Assembly: GCF_910592395.1 (NCBI RefSeq)
Contig: NC_088316.1
Span: forward strand, 15,254,001 to 15,314,000
Direction: 5' to 3'
Source: Lineus longissimus
Taxonomy: Eukaryota; Nemertea; Pilidiophora; Heteronemertea; Lineidae
DNA length: 60,000 nucleotides
A model generated the notes under the pieces. It saw only the letters and a list, made by a program, of their open reading frames with translations. It was not told where the DNA came from and ran no database searches. The position numbers and the translations under genes were made by a program. The first letter of the stretch is position 1, and each line of letters opens with the position of its first letter. Shown here piece after piece: positions 1 to 31,330 of the stretch.

Positions 1-2053
1 AACAGTACGAAAAGGTGAACAATTTAAACATTTTGCTTAAATTTTTATCTGCATGACAAATTCTGAATATTACACTGTCTTATCTGCTGTGCATTAGCTC
101 ATTTCAACATTATTCAATGGTCTAAATAATTCTCCTTCTACCACAACAAAATTGTCAAAATCGGACACAAAATAACTTCACAAATTAAAATGCGAATCAA
201 CACTAGAAATGTGCGCAGGGGAGAGTCTCCTTAAATCACAATAACAACTCTTATGGCTCTACCAGAAAGTCATGACTTTCTGCTAATACTGACCTTCAAA
301 CTCAACTTAATGAGAATCATCATTTAAAATCATTTGAGGAATAAGTGTAACATCTTGAAATGTCTCAATCAGTCATCACCAAATTCGAATGAAATGCCAT
401 TTACTTCAAAATGAAAAATTCTCTTACAGTTTTCAAATCTGTATCAGCACTGTCTTATCATATTGCCACTCTGTCCTCAAAAGATTCATCACCGTTAAAT
501 ATCTGTCATTCATGTTTTAATTGCCTATACATATTTACAGGTTAGCTATTGGACATGATTATGTAATTTGTACACCTCATAAACAGAACGCGTCCACCAG
601 TTCACTCAAGTTTGCAAGAAACAAATCTTGATTATCCTCCAAGTCATTTTCAATAGTCAAGAATTGCCCACACCCGAGTGAACTAGAACTTTAAGTGTCT
701 CAACTTGAGTATGATTATGTTCCGTATTGCCTCGAGACGAGACTTGTCCGGCAAGCGATATGATACCAGCTCTCCTTAGACGCATATCCTTCTCGATGCC
801 TCAATGATAGTCCTTCTGAAAACCCTTGTCAAAACTAGAGCACCAACATATAGAGCAATATCTGAGTCGATTCTCCACATCTCGGTGTCAGTATTAGCTA
901 TCTTGAAAATGGGCAATCGCATCTGCTCCAAAGCGTTCCAAAAGTCTCCCCGTCCGAGCAGAACTCACAACCCCAGCACCCCATAGCACCATACCTATTC
1001 TATTGCACCTGTTTAACGCCTTGATCAAGGATTCAAACTGCTCAGCAGTGCTTAAGGGAACCCCCTTAGCCGAGGAGGTAAGTCAATTACACACTCATCG
1101 GAGTTTCAACTTCTTGAAGCCGACTTTCCAATTCTGTTTGACATAAGTGACACCATTTAAAGTGTTCATACATTAAAAGTCAATTAACTTTGTTCCCTAT
1201 CCAGAAGTCCCAAAAATCTCTGGCACCTGGGCTCTCGTTCCATCACCCACTATACTCATCCTTGAATATGATAAGCACATTTTCTGTCTCAGAAAGACAC
1301 GTTTTCTAATAGCACATCACAACCAAGTGATACGAGTCCTATTTTTCTTCTCTGACGCACTCCAAGTGAACTAATGTTCAAAAAGGCACAGTTTGCTACC
1401 ACTTCTTGTAAATCTCAGTCGTAATTGCAATACTATTTCCGTACATTACTATTCTGTTCCTCATTTAGTTATGAATAATATATCCAACTGAACACAAGAT
1501 ATCAAGTCTAACGCATCTGCTAAATGAAAACACACAAGTAGGCGTATATCACAATACAATGTACACTTCTAGAACTATCTCAAATGCTGCAATAGTGTTA
1601 CAAATATGCTGCATCACTGGCGTTAGATAAGCTTTAAACCAGTGTTCTATCACTAGTGTTATTCTCCAAACACTGTGTTATGCATGAAGTTTTCAGTGTT
1701 TCATCGCTAGTATTCCCTTTCACTGCTGCATACACTGAGTTCAACACCAGTGTTTCATTTTCATGTTTCATACACAATGCCAAACCACCGATGTTCAAAA
1801 TCAGTGTTTCACCACCAGTGTTCTGTTTCTAGCTCCACATTAATGGTCTGTCATCACAACCAGTTTTATACCTCAAGCGGAACACTACAGTGTTTCATCA
1901 TTCACAGTACACCTCTAGTGTTTTTAAGATGTAGCACACTTCAAGTGTTTTAAGATGACCTGGCCCATTAGTGATAAATGCTTTGACTCGAGCGCAGAAG
2001 TTGTGGAAGTCACCAGAATCGGTACAACGCCGCAAGAGCACAATCCACATTAT
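1..2053. other. 3' flank of the receptor gene, probably containing its 3' UTR
   Basis: No coding region can be supported. On the transcript strand there is no AATAAA within 2 kb of the stop. Variant hexamers are TATAAA at 1865-1870 and ATTAAA at 516-521, so the cleavage site is undecided. Positions about 1590-1960 form a degenerate repeat rich in CAGTGTTTCA and CTAGTGTT. Confidence 0.5.
1590..1960. repeat. Degenerate CAGTGTT-rich repeat
   Basis: The word CAGTGTT or TAGTGTT recurs at irregular spacing of roughly 15-40 bp, often followed by TCATC or TCACCA. It looks like an old, diverged minisatellite. An open frame across it is best explained by the repeat. Confidence 0.5.
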
Positions 2054-19785
<17,732 letters not shown>

Positions 19786-21930
19786 GAGTAGATCAAAGAT
19801 GTTCTCAAATTAGTTGAATTTCTCAAAAATATTAATAATTTGGAAAGGATTTTTGCGAATTCACGTTATGAAATATGCTACTCAAATAGGCACAGGTGGT
19901 TATGGAATCAAAATGGCTGTCAACACTCCCTTTTTTTATTAGGAATTCTGCCTGAATCGCCGCCACTAAGTTGACCTGAACTTGCCAATGTCCAGTTTAT
20001 TACACTTTTTTTCTTCCAAATGTTGACCTGGACAACTATTGATAATCAAATGATATCCGTATTCGAAGTCTGAATCTGAAGTCCAACAATCCAGTCACAA
20101 CAAACAAGACCCTATGTTTGGGTCTGCAAATATCGTTGACCAAAAAGTGATTACAAACTGGTCGCAGACGCCTCACTTCCTCCTCAAGACCTGGCTATTG
20201 TTATGAGATCTGCCGAAAAATATTCCAAGTGGGGTAGAAGATCGATTCGGTGCATCCAATTACACTTGCGCCTCTGGATTCGTTAGAAAAGACAGTCCAT
20301 GCGTCTTGTTACCGAGAATATTGTGACCAGAATCCTAATATTCTTGGTCCAGATACCCGCTTTGACAAGCTATAGTTTCCCGAACTAGCCAAATTTTTGT
20401 GAGACACAAGTCAAATGAGGTGATGCACAACACAATTCAAAATGACCGGATTCTAGCAAGTTCCAAAATATATTCCCAAGGGAGGTTACAGAATGGTATT
20501 CCCCGTAAAAGAGACTCTTTTCATTCATGTGGTGCCGATCTAAATACGATGATGATAGCCGAAAAATGGCTGATAATGATGGCATACGGTGAATTTTGGT
20601 CCGATAATTCCCCAAATACAAACAAGTCGAAACTTGCAACAGATAAATAGGCCTATCATCGTCATAACTCATTAGCAAATTATTCATAATTACACGGAAA
20701 GCTTGAGAAGTAAATCATTTTATGGGAAATGACGTGTGGGTGCCGCCGTGGCATCTTTTAAGCCGTGTGCACGTGTTGAAATATCCGGTCACGTCAACTT
20801 AGTGTCAAAACCATAATTTGCATCATCACAACGGTATCGGCAAAATTCATCGTGCGGGAAAGAAATTGCACAATATTGTGACCCATAAATGACATTCGGG
20901 CAATGCTCTTTCAACTGTCATTCAACCCCTCAAAGGGAGCAGCATTACCATTTCAATGCCAACTATTTCTGTACCAAGGTTCTTTTAATTAGATCTGCAC
21001 CAATCTCATCACAGAAGATAAAAGTCAGCGCCTCAGAAAACACCCTGTTACATTTTAATGACTTTCTAAGCAATATTTTCTACTTAAAAACATGATCAAT
21101 CACTGAAAACTAACTTGAATAACTCAGTGGCATTTCGTCAGATTCTTCATTCACACCATCTGAGAGAAAAATAGTCAGCATCACCTAAACAGCGGAACCA
21201 ATTTGTTACACTTAAGATTCGACATTTTCCACTCAATCATATTGAAGCTGGAGTAAATTTCTTCTACAATGCTGGTCATTTATTCTCGTTAGGTTGAAAA
21301 ATCGAAAATCAGTTTTTAGCACACCTGGTCAAGGCTTTCCCATTAATTTCACCCCATGATTAGTAAACAAGCAATGACACGGTTGATCAGTAGCTCATTA
21401 CACTCTTTGATTGATCTTGCCATGCTGCCACTAATTACCGATTTTGACAAATTTCGTTGATTTCTAGCAGGAGGAAGTTTGATGCGACAGAACAACTTTT
21501 TAGGTGGATGAACCATGTCCTATGATGTCTTAGCGTGGCGAGATTTTTTTTACAGAACAAGAGATTTCCATTTGGCTTGAAGAATTACCAGCACAATAAA
21601 GTTTGAAAAGATTCTTCTCATATACATCTAATTAATATGCAAATTAGTAATTAGACAGCAGCATGTCGGCCACCATCAGGTATATCTAAACATTGTCACA
21701 TCCCTGCCAAGACCAAAGATGCAAGGTGCATCCTCGCTGATGGGATGCTACATGCTCATGTGGTAGTAATTGGCGATTCTGCAGGTTTTAGCATCAGGTT
21801 CATCTCAGCTGAAAGAGCTAGCATAGCAAATGGAGAAAACATCAAAACATTGACTCATCCTTCTCAGTTTGTGTTGAAAAACATCGAGGATGCTATCCAA
21901 GGAAGATGTTTTTTTCTCTCTGCAGCTCGG
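19786..21930. other. 5' flank of the receptor gene
   Basis: Expected to hold the promoter and 5' UTR. I see no clear TATA box or CpG-rich core and cannot place the start site. No other gene is supported. Confidence 0.5.
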
Positions 21931-21933
21931 ACA

Positions 21934-22321
21934 AGAAATCTGTTGCTAAGCTGATGAATTCTGTTGCTTAACTGATGAATTCTGTTGCTAAACTGATGAA
22001 TTCTGTTGCTTAACTGATGAATTATGTTGCTTAACTGATGAATTCTGTTGCTAAACTGATGAATTATGTTGCTTTTTAACTGATGAATTCTGTTGCTAAA
22101 CTGATGAAATCTGTTGCTTAGCTGATGAATTCTGTTGCTAAACTGATGAATTCTGTTGCTAAACTGATGAATTCTGTTGCTCAACTGATGAATTCTGTTG
22201 CTAAACTGACAAATCCTGTCACTAAGCTGATGAATTCTGTTGCTTAACTCATGAGATATGTTGCTGAACTGATGAGTCATGCTGCCAGATTGATGAGTTC
22301 TGTTGCTAAACTCATGAATTG
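21934..22321. repeat. 21-bp minisatellite
   Basis: Unit close to CTGATGAATTCTGTTGCTAAA, about 18 copies, more diverged toward the right end. The unit is a multiple of three, so the minus strand stays open across the array as a seven-residue repeat (LSNRIHQ). It has no sign of being a gene. Confidence 0.95.
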
Positions 22322-25300
22322 TGAGGCAGACTGAAATCAATAAATGGCTTATGATTGTGCCAAAACCTGTGTCTGTTGCCTAAAGAAACAACATCAGGCC
22401 AAACCGGCCACTTACCAAGCCTTTCTGGCTTTATAACTTGCTGGAGGCGCTAGGCTAAAGCAACCACGAGCAGTATTGTTGAGATAACAGGCCAACTCCA
22501 CAAGTCCTTGTCTTACAGATAGCGGGTAACGGTAGACCAGTGCTCCTTAGCGAAGCGCCAAGTGGGGTCTAGATAGCCATGATGGTAACACCATAGCTTT
22601 CAAGATCTTAGAATAACGGAGGCCGCCATAAATGAATTGAATTTTATTCCAGGAATGCACTTCTGGGGGAACTGACCTTGCGTGTTCATTCAGCAAAAAA
22701 ACAGATGGGCCCTTCATGAGAAGTATTTCAAGTACAGGTCACCCCAGGACACCGATCTCCATTCATAAAACACAGAGGGTAAAAATATATGACTTTCTCT
22801 TGGAAGGTTCCAGAAGCAGGCACATTAGAAGCAAACCAGTCTCTCATCAACTAAAGGTAACGTGTTAGCTTCCTTGACAGACCTCATAGACAGCCAAAAC
22901 CAGCCCTGTTTTCACTAAATTCATGTTATTCACACCTTTATTTTACGTTTCAAATAATTCTGAATTCAAAAAAATCTCCCAGGCACCTCGCGATAGCATG
23001 TCTTAAATTTTACGAAAAAACGACTTTACCCATAAAACTCAGCGGTCAGTCACAACACATAATCTACCTTGTCAGATGGTGTAAGGCTCATTTACAACAC
23101 GAGAGGCTCAAAAGGGGGTGATACAGCTTCAGAAATGCCTGTCTTATCATCCGGAATGACCAAAGTGATCGTCTTAAGGTCACCATTCTTCACAACTCTG
23201 GAAGCACTATCATGTATCTCGTGGCAGGTAGAAGGGGAACCTGCCAGGTGAAACGATTGTCAAGATAACACCACCACTCCATTAGGGTACACCATCAGTG
23301 GTGTGAATCGAATTCCACTCGAAAGATGCCTTCCAAGTTCTAGCCTACTACTTAGCCTTCAAGACGCCTCATCACCAATCAAATTTCAAAGCTTGATCAA
23401 AACAGTTCATCAAGACCATTAGACGCCTCATCACCAATCAAATTCCAAAGCTTGATCAAAACAGTTCATCAAGACCATTATGTCTCTGGTAGACAAAACA
23501 CCTGTCCTCGGACATCAGAGTCATTACCGTGTCCTCCATGCCCCCGCAAATGTCTACAGGAGAAAATGAAACACTCTCTGGTCAACAAGCTCGGCCTTGG
23601 TCAACTTAAGTCTCCTCAGAACATACATGAAAACAGTTGAAATCATGCTTAAGTACCACATAGGAATGACCAAAGTCATGGTTTTAGTGTGAGAACGAGT
23701 TTCAAGTCTGTTATTTTCATCAAGCAATGTCAACATCAGCTCTCAAAGGTTTCAATTTCTGAATTTATTTTCAAACGATATTCCATACTTCATAGATAAA
23801 CTGTTAGAACAAATACCACGAAAGTCTTCATATCTCCCAAGAAGCAGGTAAAAAGTTTTGGCGCTGACGTCCCAGTGGGGCTCGGGTTATTGGGAATCTG
23901 ACGAGCTAACCTTACGGTACGGGTCACAATGAAACAGCAGTTTCCTCTAAGCCACCAAGGCGCGTACGAAGAACTCACACCTTTATTGGCACTCTCGTGT
24001 GTTTAACTCAAGTGGGAACCTGACGTAAATGCCTCGTCAATGAGGTGAGTGGAATGAATTTTGGAATTCTCAACACCGGCTCCGTGCACCCTTCTCTCGG
24101 GTTGAGCCATCTTGCTTGAGGACAAATGAAGTGGAATCTTGCACATAAGGCTTGTATGATCTACTACTGCTTGCGAACACCTAGAATTGGATCCTTGGAC
24201 CAAGTAACACAGCATACTATGACTTGGTGAGGCAGCTTAGCATTGAATGAGCAGCTCCTTGATAGCCGCAAGAAAATGCAGTATATACATTGGCCAGAAC
24301 AGCCAATTCAAAACCAAATTTTCAGTAATTTTCATGTGAAAACATGAATTTATTTCCTTACCCTTTTTGTTAAGTTTGAACAAAGGTTAACCATCCTAAC
24401 TAGGTGATTCTCAATTTACATCTTTCTTCACTGTGGATATTAAGTTTAATACAATAAGTGGGCTCCACTCACAGGAAATTACAGAAGTTGGTTTTTATTC
24501 CGAGTTTGTAAACAAATAAGGAAATTGAATTGAAAGAAAAGATGTCTCAAACTGAGTCGAATTTTCTAACAGGTTGTTTTTTTAATGTAAATAATGCATC
24601 ACAGCTTGTTACTAAGTGTGAAGAAGTTTATTTTCTGAAAGTTGGTAGACAGGCATTGACAATGACCAATGCGAACAAGATATTTTTGCCGCAAGTAATC
24701 ATGGTCGCAGCTCGACATGCCAATTTTTTTAGTCCTTCATTGGTCTCATTTCTGCCAATAATGTAAACACTGGTTCCCTGGTTCCCATTATATCACTACA
24801 ACAATGATAGATCCCACTGACCCGTGTATCAAACCCCAACCAATTCTAACCTGAATCTGAAGTAACGAAGGCAATATTCAAACACTTTGTATCAATTTTG
24901 AAAACAACAACAACAACAACAGCAAAACAAAACAACGCAACGGACACCAACCGATATCTCTGTATTTACCTGAGACGCCATGTCAACAAAATGTTTTCAT
25001 GTATCTTTTTAGATGTTGGTTTTATCAAAAAACATCATCATTGTTCCAGGCTTTTTTAGTAAATATTTTCTACTTTCGCAGTCTGAAAAGATGGTAATAT
25101 TTGATAACAGTGAGAATCTTCCGGTGTTATTCTGAGATTCGTTTTTGCACTAAAGTTGTGGAGAGAATTGCTTGTTATTCAGAAACCTACTGCGGTGATT
25201 TCTATGTTTTGATAAACGTTACAGTAAACAGAATACCATATCATTTGCTGCTTGAACACCACAGTGAGAGGTTCTCATAGTACATAAGCATTATGGTACT

Positions 25301-28300
25301 ATGCACTGGGGCTACATGTACCTGGATGAGTCATCACTAGAACCCAGGATTCAAGAGTTGGGGGTTCCTTTATCTTGTTCATTCATTTCTGTTAACTACG
25401 TCATCCAGTCAACCGTTAATGCACCAAAACGTCACCGGATAGGAAACCAAAAATTGATTTTCTCCCGCCTCACTAAGAAGAAAGGTCATGAGCTCTTCCG
25501 TGAGAGCTATTTAATTAATTGCTCACACCTTCCGTGCTTAAAAAGATCATCCGGAAATGCAATGCAAACGGTCAGGAACACATCGGTTTGAAAAAAAGAA
25601 TGCAACGCAACATCAATAAATGAAGCTGATAGTGCATGAGTGAACAAGTTGTACGGTCGAATCAGAAATTTGAGAACAATTTACCAAATGTTTGAAAAGC
25701 GGAAAAAATCTCCTGAGCCATGATTTCAAGCTTGAATAGAATTTTGGATGGAACTGCCGGCCTTCATCGCAATAATAAATTCAATTCATTTCAATGATAA
25801 TTTCACGGTGGAATAAGTTTGGGATCGATTCATTGACCTTCACAGTTGAACTATGTGACCCTTCAGTGAAAAAGCTATTGCAGTTAAAGTGATGTTATCC
25901 TGCTGCGTCAATCTTTCTCAAAATCCGCTATCTTGTAGCATCCTATTCTTAACTCTCATTACTGAGGTTGATTGCAAAGGAAGTGGGCTTGGTCTCTCAA
26001 AGGTTTTTCTTCTTCTATTCAATAATCATGTCATTGCACTCAAAAAGGAACAGAGAAGGACTATAGATGAAATATATGTACATGTACACTGGGCTCTCTA
26101 GTTATATGCAGAACATCCTATAATAGATAATTGAATACATGAGTTCCGGGGATAGGGAAGCGGGGGTGGGTTCGATACGTCTTCTTTCAGCATACTGAAA
26201 CGAGTTTGCGGCCACTCCTATACAGTAATGACTCCATTCCATTCAAACCACAAGACATCGTCTCAAAAAGTGTGATATTTGCACCATGACAAGTCAACAA
26301 AAGGTTTAGGAAGGTAGACCGGGTGGTTTTTCTGATAAACTCTCTCTAATTGGTCCTCGGATATCATCAGGAAGCTTGGACAAGTAATGATGCTCGAACT
26401 CCTCCGCGGATGAGAGCAGGATATTTGAAGGGGAGTAGGGAATGGCATGACATGACAAAGTCAACGCAATGCCAATTTTCAAATTTCTCGGCAAAGATAA
26501 AGTGTAGACTATAGACACCAGATGCTATCTCCACAATCAGCGGTATATGAAAGGGATATTTACTCGTAGTGTGCTAGGTGATCCCATGACCTTTTCTCGG
26601 TTGCGGCAAGGTACATTGTAATAATACTATGATTAGAAAACTTGAGGAGAAGAAGGTTCCATCAATCACGAAAAGTTAGAACGACTGCAACAAATTGAAG
26701 AACATTAAACAACCATGCTTTCATCTTTGCCACAACAGCTTTGAAAGCGGCAGATGGAAAACCTTCCATCACAAGACCACCATGACTAGTACAAGTAACG
26801 GTTTTGTCGAAAATCAACGGGAGCTCCAACGTAACTTTCCCCAACTTTCCGAAGTGCACTTCCATGCCACCATCTCCGACCTGCCTCATCTTTTTCATGT
26901 TTTTCCACCAACGGATCTCCCCAACATGCTGTTGAACGCGACACCGCCACTTTGCCCGGCCATTCACTCAAAATGTTTGCAACCTCTTAAACTGGGTAAC
27001 GCTGAAAGCTTATTTGGAGCTTTTAGTGGTTAGGAATCAACAGTGGAGGTGTTCTCTAATGTTGTGTTCATTTAGAATATGCTCCTCCGGTGGTTCTCAT
27101 CAGAGGCATTTTTCGCCTGAAGGAAGAAACGGATTCTATTGACGAAAAGACTTGGAATATTTGTAAGAAAATCGTTTCTGTCTGAATTCCAAATCCAAAC
27201 CTTTCAAATACCATAAATTTTCTACACTTTGCGAGCAAAAAAATTCAAACCTTTATTTCCCAAGCAAATTGATGCGTAATCTTCAGACTTCGTGGATATT
27301 TCAATGTTTTCAAAAGCTCATCATCAAAGGATGTCTGTATTTGCCTGCATCTTAGGGTTTGTACTGATAACGCCATTGCTCAATAACTTTTATTCGCATA
27401 GAAAGATTGGTTGAGTTGTATTTCGGGATAGAGTTTTGGCCAAGAGCCCGGATTTCCTGGTTTCTTCACAGCCATTAAGCCTGCAACGTTTCTATTATAT
27501 CAATGGTATGCAATCGCCCTCCTTCGCCTCCACCTTGCTATAAATCGTAGCAGAAGAATTTTCATAGACTGCGATACATCCCTCTCGGAAAACAATGAAT
27601 CTCCTCTGATGTTTACGTACGCAATGCGAGGCTGGATCCACGAGGCATTCTTCCCGCGGTAACGATAACAGCCAAGTCACCTTAGACATTCACGATCTGC
27701 TCTTTTCATGCATCAGGGCAGCATGGCGAAAATACTCGGTTCACAAAAAATGAGCACGATTTACTTTTATGAAAATTGAGATGTGTTTTCATTACTACGG
27801 AGTATTCCTTTGTCACTATATTAACCTCTTCTGGGCTTGGTTGTTCAAAGCAAGTTTTTTTACCACTTTGTGTTAACTTGGTATTGCAAACAAATTGAAT
27901 TTCTTTTCCCTATTTTAACCATCAATTTCACCAATCTTCTTTCTGATTCAATGCATATCAGCCTGTGTTAAGGGTTGGTTCGAGAGGACCAAAGGAATTT
28001 CGCACAATATTGTCAGGGGAAGGGGGAACCAAAGCTACCCTAAGCAGAGGAACTGTCTCACATTTCCCCTGAGACATCTGCCGTTGCCGATTTCCAATCA
28101 GTAAAACCAAAACTCCACAAGCCAACAAAGAATTCATTTCTTTGCTGAAGTATAAACAACAGATTCAATCATATTGACTGGGTCTGAAGTTAAATCGATA
28201 CTGAGAATTCAGATGGATACACCAGTACCCGGAAAAACAAACTTGTTTGTTCTTGAAGGTACAGGTTGATACAGATGGGAGTATCTCTCATCAAGCTCAG

Positions 28301-30615
28301 TGAGAAAAACAGTAAGTTTGGAGCAGCCAGGCTTGAAGAGGCTACTTCCACAATGAAAATAACAAAGGCACCTGTACATTGTGTACAATAAAGCATATGA
28401 TATACACAGCAGTATCTTGGTCGACTTAGGTTGAGATCTACTTAGAAAATTCACTTGAAATCCATTTCGAGTTGACAGGAACAAATGTGTAAAATATGCA
28501 TGGTAATGTATAGGAAAATTTCATCACTGTTTGGTGAAACAAAATAAAGGCAGACAGATAACTTGTTTTCATGTAAGGATGACTCTTGATGGTCTGAGAA
28601 TGTTGGATCTTCACAATTCAAAAGTTAAGGTTTAAAGGGTTAAGAAGGGATGGAAAGCATCTCACTTTTTTCATTGTTATACAATAGGCAAACCTAATTG
28701 CTTATTATCTCAACGTATCAAGACATTGCAAAGGAGATTTAATTACAAATTCATTAAGATAATTGAATATCCAGTACCAATTAATTCCCGACATTATCAT
28801 TTATGCCATAACATGAAGATCTCATTCTGCACAGCCTATCAATTAATACCATTAGCATAAGCAGCCAGTGGATAAGATATGGCCCAGCTGAAGAACACAC
28901 AGCAGAGTGACATTGGGTAAAAAAATTGGGTCTAAAGCTGACATGCATGCATGAAACCTCTAGCGGTCAAATTAGAAACCAGCAGAACATGCTCACCATC
29001 ATCCAGGGAACTGCTATGGTCATTATCATCACACATTAACATTTCGCCTCATTTCAAAACTTTTCAGTGGGTTGCCGAACCTTTCCTAATTGCCGAACTT
29101 CTGACAGCATCAACTTCCAAGTCTTTAAGATGTCTGAAGCTGGTACAATTCTAAGAAAAGAGTAGCTCATTCCACGTCAAAAAGAGACAACTCTTGCTTA
29201 CACTAGAATAGTAATGCACAGCGATGGCAAACTTCTTCCATCAAATAGACCACATCCGCATTTCATCCCAGCCTCCGTACCCCGACCAATTATCCTCGAG
29301 GAGTTCAGCGGTTGCCATAACACAATTAAGATTTAAGAGTTATTGATTCTTCCCGCTAATAGAAACCCAAGTTGTTACGACAATGGTGACACGCGCCCCG
29401 AACCTCATGTCAACGCACCATCATCATTATTTTCCCTGGAGTGTTTCGGTTCCAGCTATCGCTCACGCACAATAGAGGTAATTTAGTTTGAGCGCACTTG
29501 AGATATTCGGCCAATTGTGCCCCGTGAGTTGATATTTCGACTTTCTTAAGAAACAGCTGAGTTGCACACACCCACAAGTTTGCACCATTTTAACTACTCA
29601 TGAGATAAGTTGCCTTTGAACCATCTCATTATAGTGACGTTTTAGAGGGTGCGCTATGATAGTTTCGCTATTTTCTCTTTGTAGGAACTGAACATGACCA
29701 TTCTGATAGATGAAAGAATCTGCAGGGTGATGAACACATGATACATGAGTTTTCAGAGGAGTTGTAAACTCCAAGGAATGCCATTTGTGACCAGTACCGT
29801 AATCAACAAGAGGCCCAAGGGCCTGGCACTCAGCTGCGAATGTGAGCAGAATTTGAGTCAAACCGTGCTAAGTTTTCTGTTGGCAGTCTTTCATTAAGAG
29901 GCCATGTTACATTTTTGTTCTTCTCTTTCCAGGAAAATATGCCACAACAATGATCAATTAAACAAACTTAGCAAACTCGGCCACTGACAAAGAGCAACAA
30001 ACCATGAAAAAATACCGGCAACAAAGTATGAATCAATTAAAAAGGACAAAAATCAATCAAACAAATTAGACTCAGCATCAATCAGACCTCAACCGTGATT
30101 TTTCATTGACCATAACAATAACCACGTCAAACGAATCGTGAAATAGGTATTGACCCTTAACGATATCCTACCGGGTTTCGATTGGCCAAGTTGGCAATTC
30201 ACTTGCTTGTTTTTGACATGAAATTGGCTGAATTCTTCAATACAAAGTGTACAGTTCCTATCAGAAAATGTACAATCAGTCCAAGTAGATTTGATTGAAA
30301 CCGACAACACAGACTTGGCTCGTCCTTAGGGATGCTAGGGTACCTCGGTGCACAGCATTTCCATGTTTGTTGCATGTTATCTCAAAAGTCGATCTGATGC
30401 AATCTGGTACATCCGCATCGGTGTTGTTAATATTTGAATGGTTGTATTGTTAGCTGATTAATGCTGTATGCATACAGAAGGTGTCCAGATGAAAACATAT
30501 TGACCTGAAGCCATCGGAGTGGGTTAATAAGTGCACAGTCTCATCTAAGATTTACCAAGAAATTGAACAATGCTGGCATCATGGTCAACTGGTGATGGTC
30601 ATTACTCAGGCCAGA
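22322..30615. other. Non-coding stretch, no gene supported
   Basis: AT-rich sequence with scattered short open frames and no recognisable protein. Contains the 59-bp duplication at 23362-23480 and an AAC microsatellite at 24905-24922. A more GC-rich patch at 26660-27010 has overlapping frames of about 100 residues on both strands, none recognised. Confidence 0.5.
23362..23480. repeat. 59-bp direct duplication
   Basis: Two copies starting AGACGCCTCATCACCAATCA at 23362 and 23421, differing at very few positions. A recent local duplication with no coding content. Confidence 0.95.
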
Positions 30616-30617
30616 TG

Positions 30618-31320
30618 AATACTGCCCTTTATCAACTGCTGGACTGTATGATGACAGATGAAAACTGCCTCTTATTAACTGCTGGAATGTATGATGACAG
30701 ATGAAAACTGCCTCTTATTAACTGATGGAATGTATGATGACAGATGAAAACTGCCTCTTATTAACTGCTGGAATGTATGATGACAGATGAATACTGCCTC
30801 TTAACTGCTGGAATGTATGATGACAGATGAAAACTGCCTCTTATTAACTGCTGGAATGTATGATGACAGATGAAAACTGCCTCTTATTAACTGCTGGAAT
30901 GTATGATGACAGATGAAAACTGCCTCTTATTAACTGCTGGAATGTATGATGACAGATGAAAACTGCCTCTTATTAACTGATGGAATGTATGATGACAGTA
31001 GACTACTGCCTTTCATTAACTGCTGGAATGTATGATGACGGATGAACACTGCCTTTCATTAACACAGCTGGAATGTATGATGACAGATGAATACTGCCTT
31101 TCATTAACACAGCTGGAATGTATGATGACAGATGAATACTGCCTCTTATTAACTGCTGGAATGTATGATGACAGATGAATACTGCCTTTCATTAACACAA
31201 CAGGAATGTATGATGACAGATGAATACTGCCTTTCATTAACACAGCAGGAATGTATGATGACAGATGAATACTGCCTTTCATTAACACAGCTGGAATGTA
31301 TGATGACAGATGACTACAGC
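30618..31320. repeat. 43-45 bp minisatellite
   Basis: About 16 copies of a unit containing GGAATGTATGATGACAGATG and ACTGCCTCTTATTAAC. The left part has 43-bp units; the right part has a 45-bp variant with CTTTCATTAACACAGC. The two unit types show separate expansion of subfamilies. Confidence 0.97.
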
Positions 31321-31330
31321 TGTAGTGCCA

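Noticed and set aside
21934-22321. Regular repeats resembling a CRISPR array
   Set aside because: Units are directly contiguous with no unique spacers, and the DNA is animal nuclear sequence.
26662-27033. Overlapping frames of about 100 codons on both strands in a GC-richer patch
   Set aside because: No recognisable motif or exon boundary set. Kept only as a note in the region entry.
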